Assembly (NCBI RefSeq): GCF_030824435.1
Contig: NZ_JAVBXS010000100.1
Location: forward strand, 1-64,000
DNA length: 64,000 nucleotides
Direction of reading: 5' to 3'
Source: Rheinheimera sp.
GTDB taxonomy: Bacteria; Pseudomonadota; Gammaproteobacteria; Enterobacterales; Alteromonadaceae
The position numbers and the translations under genes were made by a program. Each line of letters opens with the position of its first letter. The stretch's first letter is position 1. Shown piece after piece: positions 53,491-63,304 of the stretch. The notes under the pieces are model-generated. The model saw only the letters and a program-made list of their open reading frames with translations, ran no database searches and was not told the DNA's origin.

Positions 53491-53508
53491 GGACTCAGAA
53501 GTTTTGTC

Positions 53509-54396
53509 TTAATCAGCCGGCATTTTTAGCTGTTGTTGATACCAAAGGCTGCTATCCGACAACGGGGTTTCCGGCGGTAATAACGGGTTTTTCAGTTCAA
53601 TAACCCGGCGTTGTGCCAGCCGGGCTTTTTTTATTGCATCCCCATAACGCTGCTGAAATAACAGTTCAAACTGACCATTTTTACGCAACATCTGCAGCCC
53701 GCGTTCCACGTCCGCAGCCAGCTGCTTTTCGGTTTTATTAAAGAAAAAATACACTGCAGAGGGATAATGCATCACCAACTCAGGTTCAACCACAAAACGC
53801 TCTCTGGCTTTTTGCTGCTCCTGCTCAATTTCAATCACCGAACGCGGAAAAGCACTGGCTCTGTGGCGTGCCAACATATCAAACAGCTGCTCCGGATGAG
53901 GTGCCGTTAATACTTTTAACTGATTAAACCGCAGAATTTGTGTATCTGGCCAGTCGTGGCCCTGCAAAAAACTGAGCCGCCTGAGCCCCTTCAAACTGTC
54001 AACACCTTCAGCAATATCGGCCTGATCTGCTGCTAACAACAATAAACGCCAACCATTCAGGCCCTTATCCAGCGGAATGCGCACCGGCAACAGCTGTTTT
54101 TCCCTTTCAATGGACGTCATGCTCCAATACACATCTACATTGCCAAGTTCAATTTCTTTCAGGACCCGGCTTTGCACCATATCAAGGTTGGCTGGTTTTA
54201 ATTGATAGTTGCCACCGCTGGCTTTCAGCGCCGCTGTTAATAATTTAAAAGGATACATCTGCGCTGTTTGTTCGGCAGATATTAACGGACTGCCATAAAC
54301 CACCACACGGGCCGGATTAGGCTTAGCCTCTGCTGCTTTGCTGGCAAAGCCGCTTAGCATCAACAACAGCACAACAGCAGATAACAAGGTTCTCAT
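53509..54396 (-). CDS. Exported solute-binding-protein-3-like protein
   Basis: A 295-residue protein with a signal peptide (MRTLLSAVVLLLMLSGFASKA). A bilobed SBP_bac_3-like domain follows: RVVVYGSPLISAEQ, MVQSRVLKEIELGNVDVYWSMTS, MLARHRASAFPRS, ADVERGLQMLRKNGQFELLFQQRYG. No ABC permease or ATPase is nearby, so it may act as a sensor or an orphan binding protein; many Alteromonadales carry such stand-alone copies. The ATG at 54396 has AAAGGA upstream; a longer frame to 54477 is not used. Confidence 0.85.
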   Translation of the reverse strand: MRTLLSAVVLLLMLSGFASKAAEAKPNPARVVVYGSPLISAEQTAQMYPFKLLTAALKASGGNYQLKPANLDMVQSRVLKEIELGNVDVYWSMTSIEREKQLLPVRIPLDKGLNGWRLLLLAADQADIAEGVDSLKGLRRLSFLQGHDWPDTQILRFNQLKVLTAPHPEQLFDMLARHRASAFPRSVIEIEQEQQKARERFVVEPELVMHYPSAVYFFFNKTEKQLAADVERGLQMLRKNGQFELLFQQRYGDAIKKARLAQRRVIELKNPLLPPETPLSDSSLWYQQQLKMPAD

Positions 54397-54586
54397 TCCT
54401 TTGGCTTTTCCTTGATTTTTCCTGCACTTCCCGAATTTGGGGTGCAGCGCCTCAAACACTATAACAAAGTTGTGCACCAGAGCTCAAAACAACAAAGCAC
54501 TGTTTTCCATCAAAGAAAAGTCCTTTGCATGCCCAGATTAAAACGACAAACCACCGGCCCAAACCGGTCAAAGGCATTTTTCCTGC

Positions 54587-54615
54587 TTGAATTTCCAACA
54601 AACAAAACATAGAAT
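54587..54615 (+). promoter_or_regulatory. Promoter of the RND efflux operon
   Basis: TTGAAT (54587-54592) and TAGAAT (54610-54615) with a 17-bp spacer, 31 bp upstream of the adaptor ATG. The -10 hexamer overlaps the left half of the TetR-type operator. Confidence 0.75.
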
Positions 54616-54629
54616 GATCGTTCACTCTA
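54610..54629. promoter_or_regulatory. TetR-type operator overlapping the RND promoter
   Basis: TAGAATGATCGTTCACTCTA matches its own reverse complement at 16 of 20 positions. Position over the -10 element suits repression by the TetR protein encoded downstream at 59079-59690. Confidence 0.7.
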
Positions 54630-54645
54630 AAGTTGGAGATTTATC

Positions 54646-55848
54646 ATGCGACGTCCATTACGTCCTGTTATTGCCCTGGGGGCCACTGTTATTTCATTGC
54701 TGTTGTTAAGCGCCTGCCAACCGGCAACCACCCAACAGGCAGCTTCAGCACCGGCCGCTGTGGAAGTGGCTGTAGTACAACTGCAACCTCAGGCAGTGAC
54801 ACTGAACACTGAATTACCGGGCCGCACAGTTGCATTTCAAAAAGCGCAAATCCGCCCTCAGGTTGGCGGTATTATTTTGTCGCGTAACTTTACTGAAGGC
54901 AGTGAAGTTAAAGCGGGCGACACTTTGTATCAGATAGATCCGGCGCAGTATCAAAGTGCGGTGAACAACGCCAAAGCCCAGCTTGCCAAAGCAACAGCCA
55001 ATTTAACCCAGGCCAAAGCCAAAGCCAGCCGCTTTCAAGACTTACGTAAAAGTAAACTGGTGAGCCAACAAGACGCTGATGAAGTTTTCGCTTTGCATCA
55101 ACAGGCAGAGGCCGATGTGCTGGCCGCCAAAGCCAGTCTGGAACAAGCCAGTTTGCAGCTGACCTACAGCAAAGTGCTGGCGCCTATCAGCGGTCGTATT
55201 GGCAAATCTGCCGTGACTGCCGGCGCATTGGTGAGCTCAGGTCAGGCAGAAGCTTTGGCCACTATCACGGCACTTGATCCTATGTATGTTGAAGTGACCC
55301 AATCAAGCAAAGAGTTGCTGCAACTGAAACAAGCGCTGGCAAATGGCAGCCTGAATGCCGCCAGCACTGAAGTGAGTTTAACGCTGGAAGATGGCAGTTT
55401 GTATCAGCACAAAGGTCAGCTGCAATTTTCGGAAGTCAGTGTTGATGAAAGCACTGGCTCAGTGGTGCTGCGTGCTCAGTTTGCCAACCCGGATCAGCTG
55501 TTATTACCTGGCATGTATGTACGCGCCACCCTCAATAGTGGCGTAAAAACTGCCGCTATTCTGGCACCACAACGGGGTGTTAGCCGCAATGCCAAAGGTG
55601 AAGCAACTGCACTGGTGGTGAACAACGAAGGCAAAGCTGAACTGCGGTTATTAAAAGCCAGCCGCACTTTGGGCGATCAGTGGCTGATTGAAGATGGTTT
55701 AGCCGCCGGCGATCAGCTGATTGTTGAAGGTTTGCAAAAAGTACGGCCAGGTAGCCCGGTTAAAGCTGTGCCTTTTGAGGTTGAGCCAGCCGCTGATGCA
55801 GGCAATGCAACCGGCAATAAAGCCAAAGGCAACGGAGCCGCGTTATGA
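54646..55848 (+). CDS. RND efflux periplasmic adaptor lipoprotein (AcrA/MexA type)
   Basis: The adaptor bridges the inner-membrane RND pump and a TolC-like outer-membrane channel. The 400-residue protein has a lipoprotein signal (LLLLSAC, Cys24). Family landmarks are [29 protein letters not shown] (barrel and lipoyl domain), a long helical hairpin (about 100-170), [24 protein letters not shown], and a C-terminal membrane-proximal domain with [14 protein letters not shown]. It overlaps the pump gene by 4 bp (ATGA). No outer-membrane channel gene follows, so a TolC from elsewhere is expected. The exact AcrA or MexA orthologue is not determined. Confidence 0.95.
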   Translation: MRRPLRPVIALGATVISLLLLSACQPATTQQAASAPAAVEVAVVQLQPQAVTLNTELPGRTVAFQKAQIRPQVGGIILSRNFTEGSEVKAGDTLYQIDPAQYQSAVNNAKAQLAKATANLTQAKAKASRFQDLRKSKLVSQQDADEVFALHQQAEADVLAAKASLEQASLQLTYSKVLAPISGRIGKSAVTAGALVSSGQAEALATITALDPMYVEVTQSSKELLQLKQALANGSLNAASTEVSLTLEDGSLYQHKGQLQFSEVSVDESTGSVVLRAQFANPDQLLLPGMYVRATLNSGVKTAAILAPQRGVSRNAKGEATALVVNNEGKAELRLLKASRTLGDQWLIEDGLAAGDQLIVEGLQKVRPGSPVKAVPFEVEPAADAGNATGNKAKGNGAAL

Positions 55849-58800
55849 GTCGTTTTTTTATCGACAGGCCCATTTTTGCCTGGGTTATTGCCATTGTCAT
55901 TATGCTGGCCGGTGTGCTCGCCATTAAAGGTTTGCCCATAGCGCAATACCCTTCTATTGCACCACCCGCCATCAGCATTAGCGCCAGTTACCCCGGCGCT
56001 TCGGCCAAAACGCTGGAAGACAGTGTCACGCAAGTCATTGAGCAAAAAATGAAAGGTCTGGATGGCTTGTTGTATATGTCATCCACCAGTGAATCCAGTG
56101 GCACTGCCACTTTAACCCTGACTTTCAGCGCTGACACTAACCCCGATATTGCCCAGGTGCAGGTGCAGAATAAACTGGCGCTGGCCACACCGTTATTGCC
56201 ACAAGAAGTGCAGCGCCAGGGCGTGCAGGTGGCAAAATCTGCCCGCAATTTCTTGTTAGTGATGGGTTTTGTCTCTGAAGATGGCAGCATGAACAATATC
56301 GACATTGGCGATTATGTGTCAGCCAATGTGCAGGACATTATCGCCAGGGTGGAAGGTGTGGGTGAAGTGCAGATGTTTGGTACCCAATATGCTATGCGCA
56401 TCTGGTTAGACCCTGCCAAACTCGCCAACTACAAACTGAACCCGGCGGATATTAACGCCGCTATTCAAGCGCAAAACGCTCAGGTATCGGCCGGTCAGCT
56501 CGGTGGTTTACCTTCAGCAACAGGCCAGCAACTCAATGCTTCCGTTACAGCGCAAAGCCGGCTGCAAAGCACAGAGCAATTTGGCAATATTTTGCTGCGT
56601 ATTAATGCCGATGGCTCTGCGGTAAAACTCGCTGATGTCGCCCGTATTGAACTGGGTGGTGAAACTTATGAAGTGTCAGCCCGTTATAACGGCAAACCGG
56701 CCATTGGTTTAGGAGTAAAACTCGCCAGTGGCGCCAATGCACTGGACGCCGCCGATGGTGTTAAGGCAGCAATCGCCAATATGCAGCCGTATTTTCCGGC
56801 CGGTTTACAGGCGGTGGTGCCATTTGACACTACCCCTTTTGTCAAAATTTCGATAGAAAAAGTGGTACACACTTTAATTGAAGCCATAGTGTTGGTGTTT
56901 TTAGTGATGTATCTGTTTTTACAGAACTTTCGCGCGACGTTAATCCCAACTATCGCCGTGCCGGTGGTGTTGCTTGGCACCTTTGCGGTGTTATCGGCTT
57001 TTGGGTATTCCATCAATACCCTCACTATGTTTGCCATGGTGCTGGCGATAGGTTTGTTGGTGGATGACGCCATAGTGGTGGTGGAAAACGTGGAACGGGT
57101 AATGACCGAAGAAGGTTTATCGGCCCGCGACGCCACCCGTAAATCGATGGACGAAATTACCGGCGCTCTGGTGGGTATTGCCTTGGTGCTGTCGGCAGTT
57201 TTTGTACCTATGGCGTTTTTTGGTGGTTCTACCGGCGTCATTTACCGCCAGTTTTCTATCACGCTGGTGTCTGCCATGGCGCTGTCGGTGTTGGTGGCCC
57301 TGGTGTTAACACCGGCACTTTGCGCCACTATGCTCAAACCGTCCGGCCACAGCGGTGGCGGTTGGCTGGGTAAATTTTTCTCCGGTTTTAACCGTGGTTT
57401 TGATGCCACCAATAACAGCACTCAATCTATTGCCAGACGCATGATCAATCAGCCCAAACGTTATTTATTGGTTTACGGCCTGATTGTCGGTGGCATGGTG
57501 CTGCTGATGTTACGTTTACCTTCGGCCTTTTTACCGGATGAAGACCAGGGCATTTTATTTAACCAGATTGTGTTACCGGCCGGCGCCACCAGTGAACGTA
57601 CACTGGAAGTGGTCAAGCAAGTGGAACAACACTTTTTGGTTGAGCAAAAAGAAGCGGTGAAATCGGTGTTTTCGGTCAGTGGTTTTAGTTTTGCCGGTCG
57701 TGGCCAGAACGCCGCCATTGGTTTTGTTAATTTAAAACACTGGGACGAACGCCAGCGCCCCGACCTCACAGTCAAAGCTGTCAGCGGCAAAGCCATGGGC
57801 GCTTTTAGCCAAATCAAAGATGCTATGGTGTTTGCATTTGCGCCGCCAGCAGTCGTTGAACTTGGCACCGCCAATGGTTTTAACCTGCATCTGCAAGACA
57901 GAGCCAACTTAGGCCATGAAGGTTTGCTAGCTGCCCGTAACCAGTTATTGGGTATGGCAGCACAAGACAAACGCCTGATGGCAGTGCGGCCCAATGGTCA
58001 GGAAGACACACCGGAGCTGAAGCTTGATATTGATTTGGCCAAAGCCGGTGCTTTAGGTGTCAGTCAGGCCGATATTAACCAGACAGTACAAACCGGCTGG
58101 GGCGCAAGTTATGTTAATGATTTTATTGATAAAGGCCGGGTGAAAAAGGTATTTGTGCAAGGCGATGCGCAAGCCCGTATGGTGCCGGAAGATTTAGCCA
58201 AGTGGTATGTGCGCAATCACAACAATGAGATGGTGCCTTTTACCGCTTTTGCCAGCGCACACTGGAGTTATGGCTCACCAAGGCTGGAACGTTATAACGG
58301 TATGTCGTCGATGGAAATTCAGGGCATGGCAGGCCCTGGCTTCAGCACAGGTGAAGCTATGCTGGCGATGGAAGAATTGGTGGCCAAACTGCCGGCCGGT
58401 GTTGGTTTTGAATGGACGGGCATGTCGTATCAGGAACGCATGACCGGCGATCAGGCGCCTATGTTATATGCCCTGAGTTTATTGGTGGTGTTTTTATGTC
58501 TGGCCGCTTTATATGAAAGCTGGTCGATACCTGCAGCTGTAATGGCCGTGGTGCCGCTGGGTATTTTTGGTGCTTTGGTCGCCTCAACGGTACTGAAGTT
58601 ATCCAACGATATTTATTTCCAGGTGGGTTTATTAACCACTATGGGTTTGGCCGCCAAAAACGCCATTTTAATTGTTGAGTTTGCCAAAGGCGCTTTGCAA
58701 CAAGGTATGTCTTTAAGTGACGCCGCTATTGCCGCAGTGCGTTTGCGGTTAAGGCCTATTTTAATGACGTCTTTTGCTTTTATTTTTGGTGTATTGCCGC

Positions 58801-59024
58801 TGGCGACTGCATCAAGCGCGGGCTCAGGTGCACAAAATGCACTGGGCAGCAGCGTGATTGGCGGTATGTTGGCATCCGCTATTCTGGCGGTGCTTTTTGT
58901 ACCACTGTTTTATGTGCTGATTGGCAGAGTGTTCCCGCAGCTTCCTTCAACTGAAAGGACAACTGAAGAGACAGCTGCAGAAACAGCCTTAAAAACGCTG
59001 GCGCAAAACCCCGACAAAGCCTGA
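55845..59024 (+). CDS. RND multidrug efflux pump, HAE1 family (AcrB/MexB type)
   Basis: A 1059-residue inner-membrane proton-driven drug pump. Starts [20 protein letters not shown]. The proton-relay Asp pair is Asp407-Asp408 in [14 protein letters not shown], at the same positions as in AcrB. Twelve membrane helices and two large periplasmic loops are as expected, and [16 protein letters not shown] contains the TM10 lysine. The motif [17 protein letters not shown] is HAE1-typical. It is the second gene of the adaptor-pump pair. Substrates cannot be read from sequence. Confidence 0.97.
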   Translation: MSRFFIDRPIFAWVIAIVIMLAGVLAIKGLPIAQYPSIAPPAISISASYPGASAKTLEDSVTQVIEQKMKGLDGLLYMSSTSESSGTATLTLTFSADTNPDIAQVQVQNKLALATPLLPQEVQRQGVQVAKSARNFLLVMGFVSEDGSMNNIDIGDYVSANVQDIIARVEGVGEVQMFGTQYAMRIWLDPAKLANYKLNPADINAAIQAQNAQVSAGQLGGLPSATGQQLNASVTAQSRLQSTEQFGNILLRINADGSAVKLADVARIELGGETYEVSARYNGKPAIGLGVKLASGANALDAADGVKAAIANMQPYFPAGLQAVVPFDTTPFVKISIEKVVHTLIEAIVLVFLVMYLFLQNFRATLIPTIAVPVVLLGTFAVLSAFGYSINTLTMFAMVLAIGLLVDDAIVVVENVERVMTEEGLSARDATRKSMDEITGALVGIALVLSAVFVPMAFFGGSTGVIYRQFSITLVSAMALSVLVALVLTPALCATMLKPSGHSGGGWLGKFFSGFNRGFDATNNSTQSIARRMINQPKRYLLVYGLIVGGMVLLMLRLPSAFLPDEDQGILFNQIVLPAGATSERTLEVVKQVEQHFLVEQKEAVKSVFSVSGFSFAGRGQNAAIGFVNLKHWDERQRPDLTVKAVSGKAMGAFSQIKDAMVFAFAPPAVVELGTANGFNLHLQDRANLGHEGLLAARNQLLGMAAQDKRLMAVRPNGQEDTPELKLDIDLAKAGALGVSQADINQTVQTGWGASYVNDFIDKGRVKKVFVQGDAQARMVPEDLAKWYVRNHNNEMVPFTAFASAHWSYGSPRLERYNGMSSMEIQGMAGPGFSTGEAMLAMEELVAKLPAGVGFEWTGMSYQERMTGDQAPMLYALSLLVVFLCLAALYESWSIPAAVMAVVPLGIFGALVASTVLKLSNDIYFQVGLLTTMGLAAKNAILIVEFAKGALQQGMSLSDAAIAAVRLRLRPILMTSFAFIFGVLPLATASSAGSGAQNALGSSVIGGMLASAILAVLFVPLFYVLIGRVFPQLPSTERTTEETAAETALKTLAQNPDKA

Positions 59025-59043
59025 TAATCCCGGCAACTTACAA

Positions 59044-59069
59044 CGGCAGCCCCAGCTGCCGTTTGTTTT
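59044..59069 (+). terminator. Terminator between the pump and the TetR gene
   Basis: CGGCAGC-CCCA-GCTGCCG followed by TTTGTTTT. The TetR Shine-Dalgarno starts just after it, so read-through probably sets regulator expression. Confidence 0.75.
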
Positions 59070-59078
59070 GGAGTGGTG

Positions 59079-59690
59079 ATGAATACAAAAACTAAAAAAC
59101 ATCAGGATCCGGCACAAGCCGAAGCCAGGAGGCAACAAGTATTAACGGCAGCCGCCGATTGTTTCCGTCGTCGTGGTTATCACGGCGCCGGTATGGCGGA
59201 AATTTCCAAAACGGCCGGCATGAGCCCTGGCCATATTTACAATTATTTTGTTAGTAAAGAAGCCATTATCGAAGCCATAGTGGCGCAGAATATGGCGGAC
59301 ATGTTTTCGATGTTAAGCGCTTTTGCCCAAGTGGAAGGTGATTTACTGGACGCTTTGGTGAATGGTGCTGATCAGGGTGTGGAAAAAAACCTGAATCCGG
59401 CTTATTCAGCTTTGCAGCTGGAAATGTTGTCAGAAGCAGCCCGTAACGACAAAGTAGCAGCATTGCTGCGCCATGCCGATCAGGCCGCCCGCGCACAAAT
59501 TAAAGCGCTGTTAACCGGGCCTGAAGGTACTTTACGCAGCCTGCCGGATATTGAAGTGGACGCCCGGCTGGAGCTGCTTTCATCGGTGTTTAACGGTTTA
59601 TTGGTGCGGGCTGTGTTAAACCCGGAGTTGTCGCGCCAGCAACTATTGCTGGCACTGAAACCCTGGCTTCGGCAGTTGTTGTCTGTTTAA
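59079..59690 (+). CDS. TetR family repressor, probable regulator of the RND operon
   Basis: A 203-residue TetR protein: N-terminal helix-turn-helix (about 15-60, QVLTAAADCFRRRGYHGAGMAEISKTAGMSPGHIYNYFVSKEA is the canonical region, here in pieces AGMAEISKTAGMSPGHIYNYF and VSKEAIIEAI), then a helical ligand-binding domain. It lies downstream of the pump in the same direction, rather than divergent from the adaptor as AcrR is. The palindromic operator over the RND promoter is its likely target. ATG 59079 follows TTGGAG; GTG codons at 59073 and 59076 are less likely. Confidence 0.92.
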   Translation: MNTKTKKHQDPAQAEARRQQVLTAAADCFRRRGYHGAGMAEISKTAGMSPGHIYNYFVSKEAIIEAIVAQNMADMFSMLSAFAQVEGDLLDALVNGADQGVEKNLNPAYSALQLEMLSEAARNDKVAALLRHADQAARAQIKALLTGPEGTLRSLPDIEVDARLELLSSVFNGLLVRAVLNPELSRQQLLLALKPWLRQLLSV

Positions 59691-59835
59691 AACTGCTGAC
59701 TACAACGGCTGGGTAACATTCAGCGCAGCGGCAGGCCGCAGCAGCTACCTCTTGCGGCACATTGACAAGCAGGTCGCAACTTTGTAAAAACACCGCCTTG
59801 TTTGCTGTGCTGTTATTTTTGAACCGGAGTGTCTG

Positions 59836-60441
59836 ATGAATCACATTTCTTTAAACTGGCCAACACGCCAGGACTGGATCAGCGACATCATGCCGGATTT
59901 TTATCAGCATGGTCTGGCAATATTGCCACAGGCTATTCCGGCAGAGTTATGTCAGGCACTGCTGGACGAAGTTTCTAAGCGGCAGGATTTAACAGCGGCA
60001 GGTGTTGGCAGAGCTGGCGCCCTGCAACAAAACACTGAAATACGCCGCGACCAAACCGCCTGGCTGGATGCTAGCAGTGAAGCACAACAACACTATCTGG
60101 CACTGATGCTGGCGCTGCAACAACAAATGAACCGTCAGTGTTTTTTAGGCCTCACCCATCACGAATGCCATTTTGCCCGTTACCAGATTGGCGATTTTTA
60201 CCAAACCCATCTGGACGCTTTTCGCGGCCGCTCTAACAGAGTGCTGACCACAGTGCTGTATTTAAACTCTGTGGCCGAAGGTGGCGAGCTGGTGATTTAT
60301 GATGAAAACAACAACGAGCTACAACGGGTGTTGCCACAAGCTGGTTTATTGGTGATGTTTGAAAGCGAAAGATTCCCGCATCAGGTGTTACCTGCTAAAG
60401 CGCTACGCTACAGCATCGCCGGTTGGTTTCGCAAAGATTAA
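59836..60441 (+). CDS. 2OG-Fe(II) oxygenase
   Basis: A 201-residue single-domain dioxygenase of the prolyl-4-hydroxylase/SM-20-like type. Iron ligands are His125 and Asp127 (FYQTHLDAF) and His182 (RFPHQVLPA); Arg191 (LRYSIAGWF) would bind 2-oxoglutarate. VLTTVLYLNSVAEGGELVIY is the core strand pair. Substrate is unknown; relatives hydroxylate protein prolines, ribosomal protein residues or are linked to iron uptake (PiuC). It has a GGAG Shine-Dalgarno and follows the TetR gene after 145 bp. Confidence 0.93.
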   Translation: MNHISLNWPTRQDWISDIMPDFYQHGLAILPQAIPAELCQALLDEVSKRQDLTAAGVGRAGALQQNTEIRRDQTAWLDASSEAQQHYLALMLALQQQMNRQCFLGLTHHECHFARYQIGDFYQTHLDAFRGRSNRVLTTVLYLNSVAEGGELVIYDENNNELQRVLPQAGLLVMFESERFPHQVLPAKALRYSIAGWFRKD

Positions 60442-60506
60442 ATCCCGCTTTATTGGGCTTATAACAAGCGCAATCTGGCATTACACACTTTATTCTGACG
60501 AAGAAT

Positions 60507-62948
60507 TCAGCTGGCCAGAACTGCGTCTGACACCAGCTTTGCAAGATCCGTCGCAGCGCCCTGTTGTGCTTGTTGAATAAGCAACAATAACTCCACAGTA
60601 GCGCGGGCATCGGCATAAGCACGGTGATGGTTATGCAGTGGTATGGCAAAATGCTGGCATAAATTGCCAAGACTATAAGATTGCAGCCCTGGATAATAAC
60701 GGCGCATTTGCACCACAGTGCATAACTTAGGGTTTTGTAGCGTGAGACCACAACGCTGTAACTCAGCGCGGACAAAACCATAATCAAAAGCGGCGTTATG
60801 AGCGACAAAAATACTGTCACCGATAAACTCAATAATGTCTGTCGCAAGCTCACTAAAAGTGGGGGCGCCCGCCACCAGACTGTTGCTGATGCCGGTCAGG
60901 CCTGTGATAAAAGACGGAATATGTCGTTTCGGATTAACCAGACTTTGGTACTCGCCAATGATTTGGCCACACTGCACTTTAATTAACGCTATTTCAGTAA
61001 TACGGTCGTTTTCACCATGTCCACCTGTGGTTTCCACGTCCACCACCACATAAAGCCGGTTGGGGTCTTGCCACCACAACACTTTTTCCAGCCGTACCAT
61101 AAAACCCAGTTGCTGCATGCTTAACAAACGGCTGAGTTGGTTACGACGCAACACATCACCCTGAGCTTTGAGCTCAACAAAAATCAGCTGGTCATTTTTC
61201 ACCAACATTAAATCCGGGTACCCACTGCGATGATTGCGAAAATCCAGCGCCATTTGTTTCAGCATTGTGGCAAGGGCGTCAGCCGGCGCCAGTTTGACCA
61301 ACAGCGGTAACGCAGTAGCAAGCTCTGGCGTCCAGTTAAACAGCGCATTGGGGCTTTGAAAATATAAAGTCTGGTTCTGCAATAACAACTGCAATGCCTG
61401 CTTTGGCGAGGCGAACAACGCCAGTTTGTGGTCTATCGCTTGTTGTTGCTGCTGATAAAAACCGCCACTGGTTAAATTAACGGGTTTAAGTTCAAACTCG
61501 TTATAAATGGCACTGTGTTCTGCTAAAAACAGCTCCTGCCAGAACAACAAGGTAAATAACGCCAGCCATAACTGGTTTTCGGCAAAAAATACCTGATAAC
61601 CCTGCTGCTGGTAATACAGCATGGCCCCCCGCTCTGCCTGGCCCAGATACAACTCATCCAGCTGAATACTACCGGCACTATTTAATAAATCGGTTAAATC
61701 TGAAGTTTTTTTCCGGCCAAATTTACGGCTGGCAAAATCACGGGCAAACCAGAATTCGTCATCACAACAGGGGTTTTGTTGCATTTGCGCCAGCAATTGA
61801 TCCAGCGCCTGTTGTTTGGCAGGGTCGCTGCGACCGGCATAATACAGCCGCACTAAACGTTCGGATGCCGGATAACCAGCGCTTTGCTGATAAAAATAAA
61901 TAGCGAGTTCAGTGACTTGCCGGCGCAGCTGTTGGCATAAACCGCTAAAGGCCAGCTCAGGCTCAGACTCAGACTCAGACTCAGACTCAGACTCAGACAG
62001 CTTCAGGTTCAACCCTGGCTCAGCGCCCAGCACTGCAGCACGCAACAAAAAAACGTTGTGTTCATCTGCGGCATTCAGCGTCGATACCGCAGTAAGCAGC
62101 TTTTCCGCCAAACGCCCCAGCTGGGTATAAAGTTGCTCCCGCCACAGTTCAGTGCGTTCGTCCAAAGGCTGTGGCCATTGTTGTTGCCGCTGCCACCAAA
62201 GCTTTAACTGTTGTAGCTGCCACGGGAGGTTTTGTGTTTTCCAGTCAAGTTGTAGTTGTTCGAATGCCGGTTTGAGTCTGGCATAGACAAAAGCCGCTTT
62301 GGCTTCGTCTACTGAGGCAAAACGTGCTTTGAATGTTGATTTAAAAGCAGGTTTAGCAACAAGACCTAAATCCCTTAACGTAAAAGCACTCAGGTTGCTT
62401 TCAAAACGGCCAAAAAATAAAAAATAACAATATTGCAGTTCGTCCTGGGCTTTCAGGCAGATATATAACCCACTCAGGTTAATCAGCTCTGCCAGCGCTA
62501 CAAATTCACGAACTGTCTGAATTAGCGCTAACAATTCGGCTTTGGTCGCTGCTTTTTTCAGTTTTTGCTCAGGCAACACCCCATTTTTGTCCGCTTGCCG
62601 AATCAGCTGCCATAACTGCTGTTTATCAGCGCGTAACAAAAAATCGGCAACTTCGTCTTGCTGTTCAATGTGCCCCACCAGATTGGCGGCGCGCAACTCT
62701 GCCACTGCAGCGGCCTGATCCGGCACTTCGTCATACAGAATATCCGCAAGTGCAAACACCAGCCCTTTGCGGTTCAGCATCCGCAGCCATAACCTTTTGG
62801 CCGGCAACGACAAAGCATAAAAACGCTGCAGCAGCGCCTGATGCTGCGGCAACAATAACTCTGCACTCTGGTTTTGCAGCTGCGTTAATAACTCGGAAAA
62901 ATGGTTCAGATAATAATCGGGCGGCAATAACAAGGCTGGTTTTGGCAT
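60507..62948 (-). CDS. FAN1-like VRR-NUC nuclease fused to a DEDDh exonuclease
   Basis: An 813-residue protein from ATG 62948 (MPKPALLLPPDYYLNHF); an ATG at 62975 would add nine. The N-terminal and middle parts (about 1-560) resemble bacterial FAN1 homologues, helical and TPR-like. VRR-NUC active site: GYPDLML with Asp579, then FVELKAQGD with Glu592 and Lys594. Directly after it, with no linker, is a DnaQ-like exonuclease (631-813): Asp637 and Glu639 in VVDVETTG, Asp722 in AHNAAFDYG, and His775/Asp780 in HHRAYADA, i.e. DEDDh. FAN1 nucleases cut branched DNA near interstrand crosslinks; the added 3'-5' exonuclease may trim the products (inference). An SESESE tract of six Ser-Glu pairs lies in the middle. 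Confidence 0.85.
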   Translation of the reverse strand: MPKPALLLPPDYYLNHFSELLTQLQNQSAELLLPQHQALLQRFYALSLPAKRLWLRMLNRKGLVFALADILYDEVPDQAAAVAELRAANLVGHIEQQDEVADFLLRADKQQLWQLIRQADKNGVLPEQKLKKAATKAELLALIQTVREFVALAELINLSGLYICLKAQDELQYCYFLFFGRFESNLSAFTLRDLGLVAKPAFKSTFKARFASVDEAKAAFVYARLKPAFEQLQLDWKTQNLPWQLQQLKLWWQRQQQWPQPLDERTELWREQLYTQLGRLAEKLLTAVSTLNAADEHNVFLLRAAVLGAEPGLNLKLSESESESESESEPELAFSGLCQQLRRQVTELAIYFYQQSAGYPASERLVRLYYAGRSDPAKQQALDQLLAQMQQNPCCDDEFWFARDFASRKFGRKKTSDLTDLLNSAGSIQLDELYLGQAERGAMLYYQQQGYQVFFAENQLWLALFTLLFWQELFLAEHSAIYNEFELKPVNLTSGGFYQQQQQAIDHKLALFASPKQALQLLLQNQTLYFQSPNALFNWTPELATALPLLVKLAPADALATMLKQMALDFRNHRSGYPDLMLVKNDQLIFVELKAQGDVLRRNQLSRLLSMQQLGFMVRLEKVLWWQDPNRLYVVVDVETTGGHGENDRITEIALIKVQCGQIIGEYQSLVNPKRHIPSFITGLTGISNSLVAGAPTFSELATDIIEFIGDSIFVAHNAAFDYGFVRAELQRCGLTLQNPKLCTVVQMRRYYPGLQSYSLGNLCQHFAIPLHNHHRAYADARATVELLLLIQQAQQGAATDLAKLVSDAVLAS
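61956..61997. repeat. Hexanucleotide microsatellite in the FAN1-like gene
   Basis: Six perfect copies of CTCAGA and one CTCAGG in tandem (42 bp). On the coding strand they give Ser-Glu six times and Pro-Glu once, so copy changes keep the frame and only alter linker length. Confidence 0.95.
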
Positions 62949-63304
62949 ACAGTTTCCCGACAGGGCACACAACATCTGTTTGCAGTCTAATCAAAGACTG
63001 TATGTTTGCACAGCACTTCAGCACAAAAGAGCTGCATAACGATAAAAACCGACTTTTGTTACATTCTGATACAGCAGCTTTTGTATTAAGTCTTGCCCTG
63101 TACAGAACTTGACCGCTAAGCTGGCTTCTGGCTTGTTTTTTAGCCTCAGGATTTTTCAGTGCGGACTGTGTTTCCGGGCTCAGTTTGTGGACTGTGGCTA
63201 TGTTTGCAAACTGGGTTGGTCAAACACAGCCTATTGGCAACAACATCATTTATTTATCAAAGGCACTTTTACCCATCAAAGCTGCCTTGTTACAAGGAGC
63301 TGTT
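62949..63304. other. 356-bp divergent gap
   Basis: Lies between the FAN1-like gene and the DUF533-like gene and must hold both promoters. I found no convincing -35/-10 pair, operator or coding frame with a start signal. Plus-strand frames here run into the next gene out of phase. Confidence 0.4.

Larger units (their letters stand above)
53084..53508. other. 425-bp gap with two minus-strand terminators
   Basis: Contains the promoter region of the FnIII-RHS gene and two minus-strand hairpin terminators (53332-53357 and 53470-53490). A minus-strand frame of 88 codons here (53196-53462) is Cys-rich, has no Shine-Dalgarno and reads through the first hairpin, so I do not call it a gene. No other coding signal was seen. 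Confidence 0.5.

Noticed and set aside
56684-57241. 185-codon minus-strand frame inside the RND pump gene
   Set aside because: Fully covered by a clear AcrB-type coding region on the other strand; composition is Thr/Ser/Ala-rich as expected of a shadow frame.
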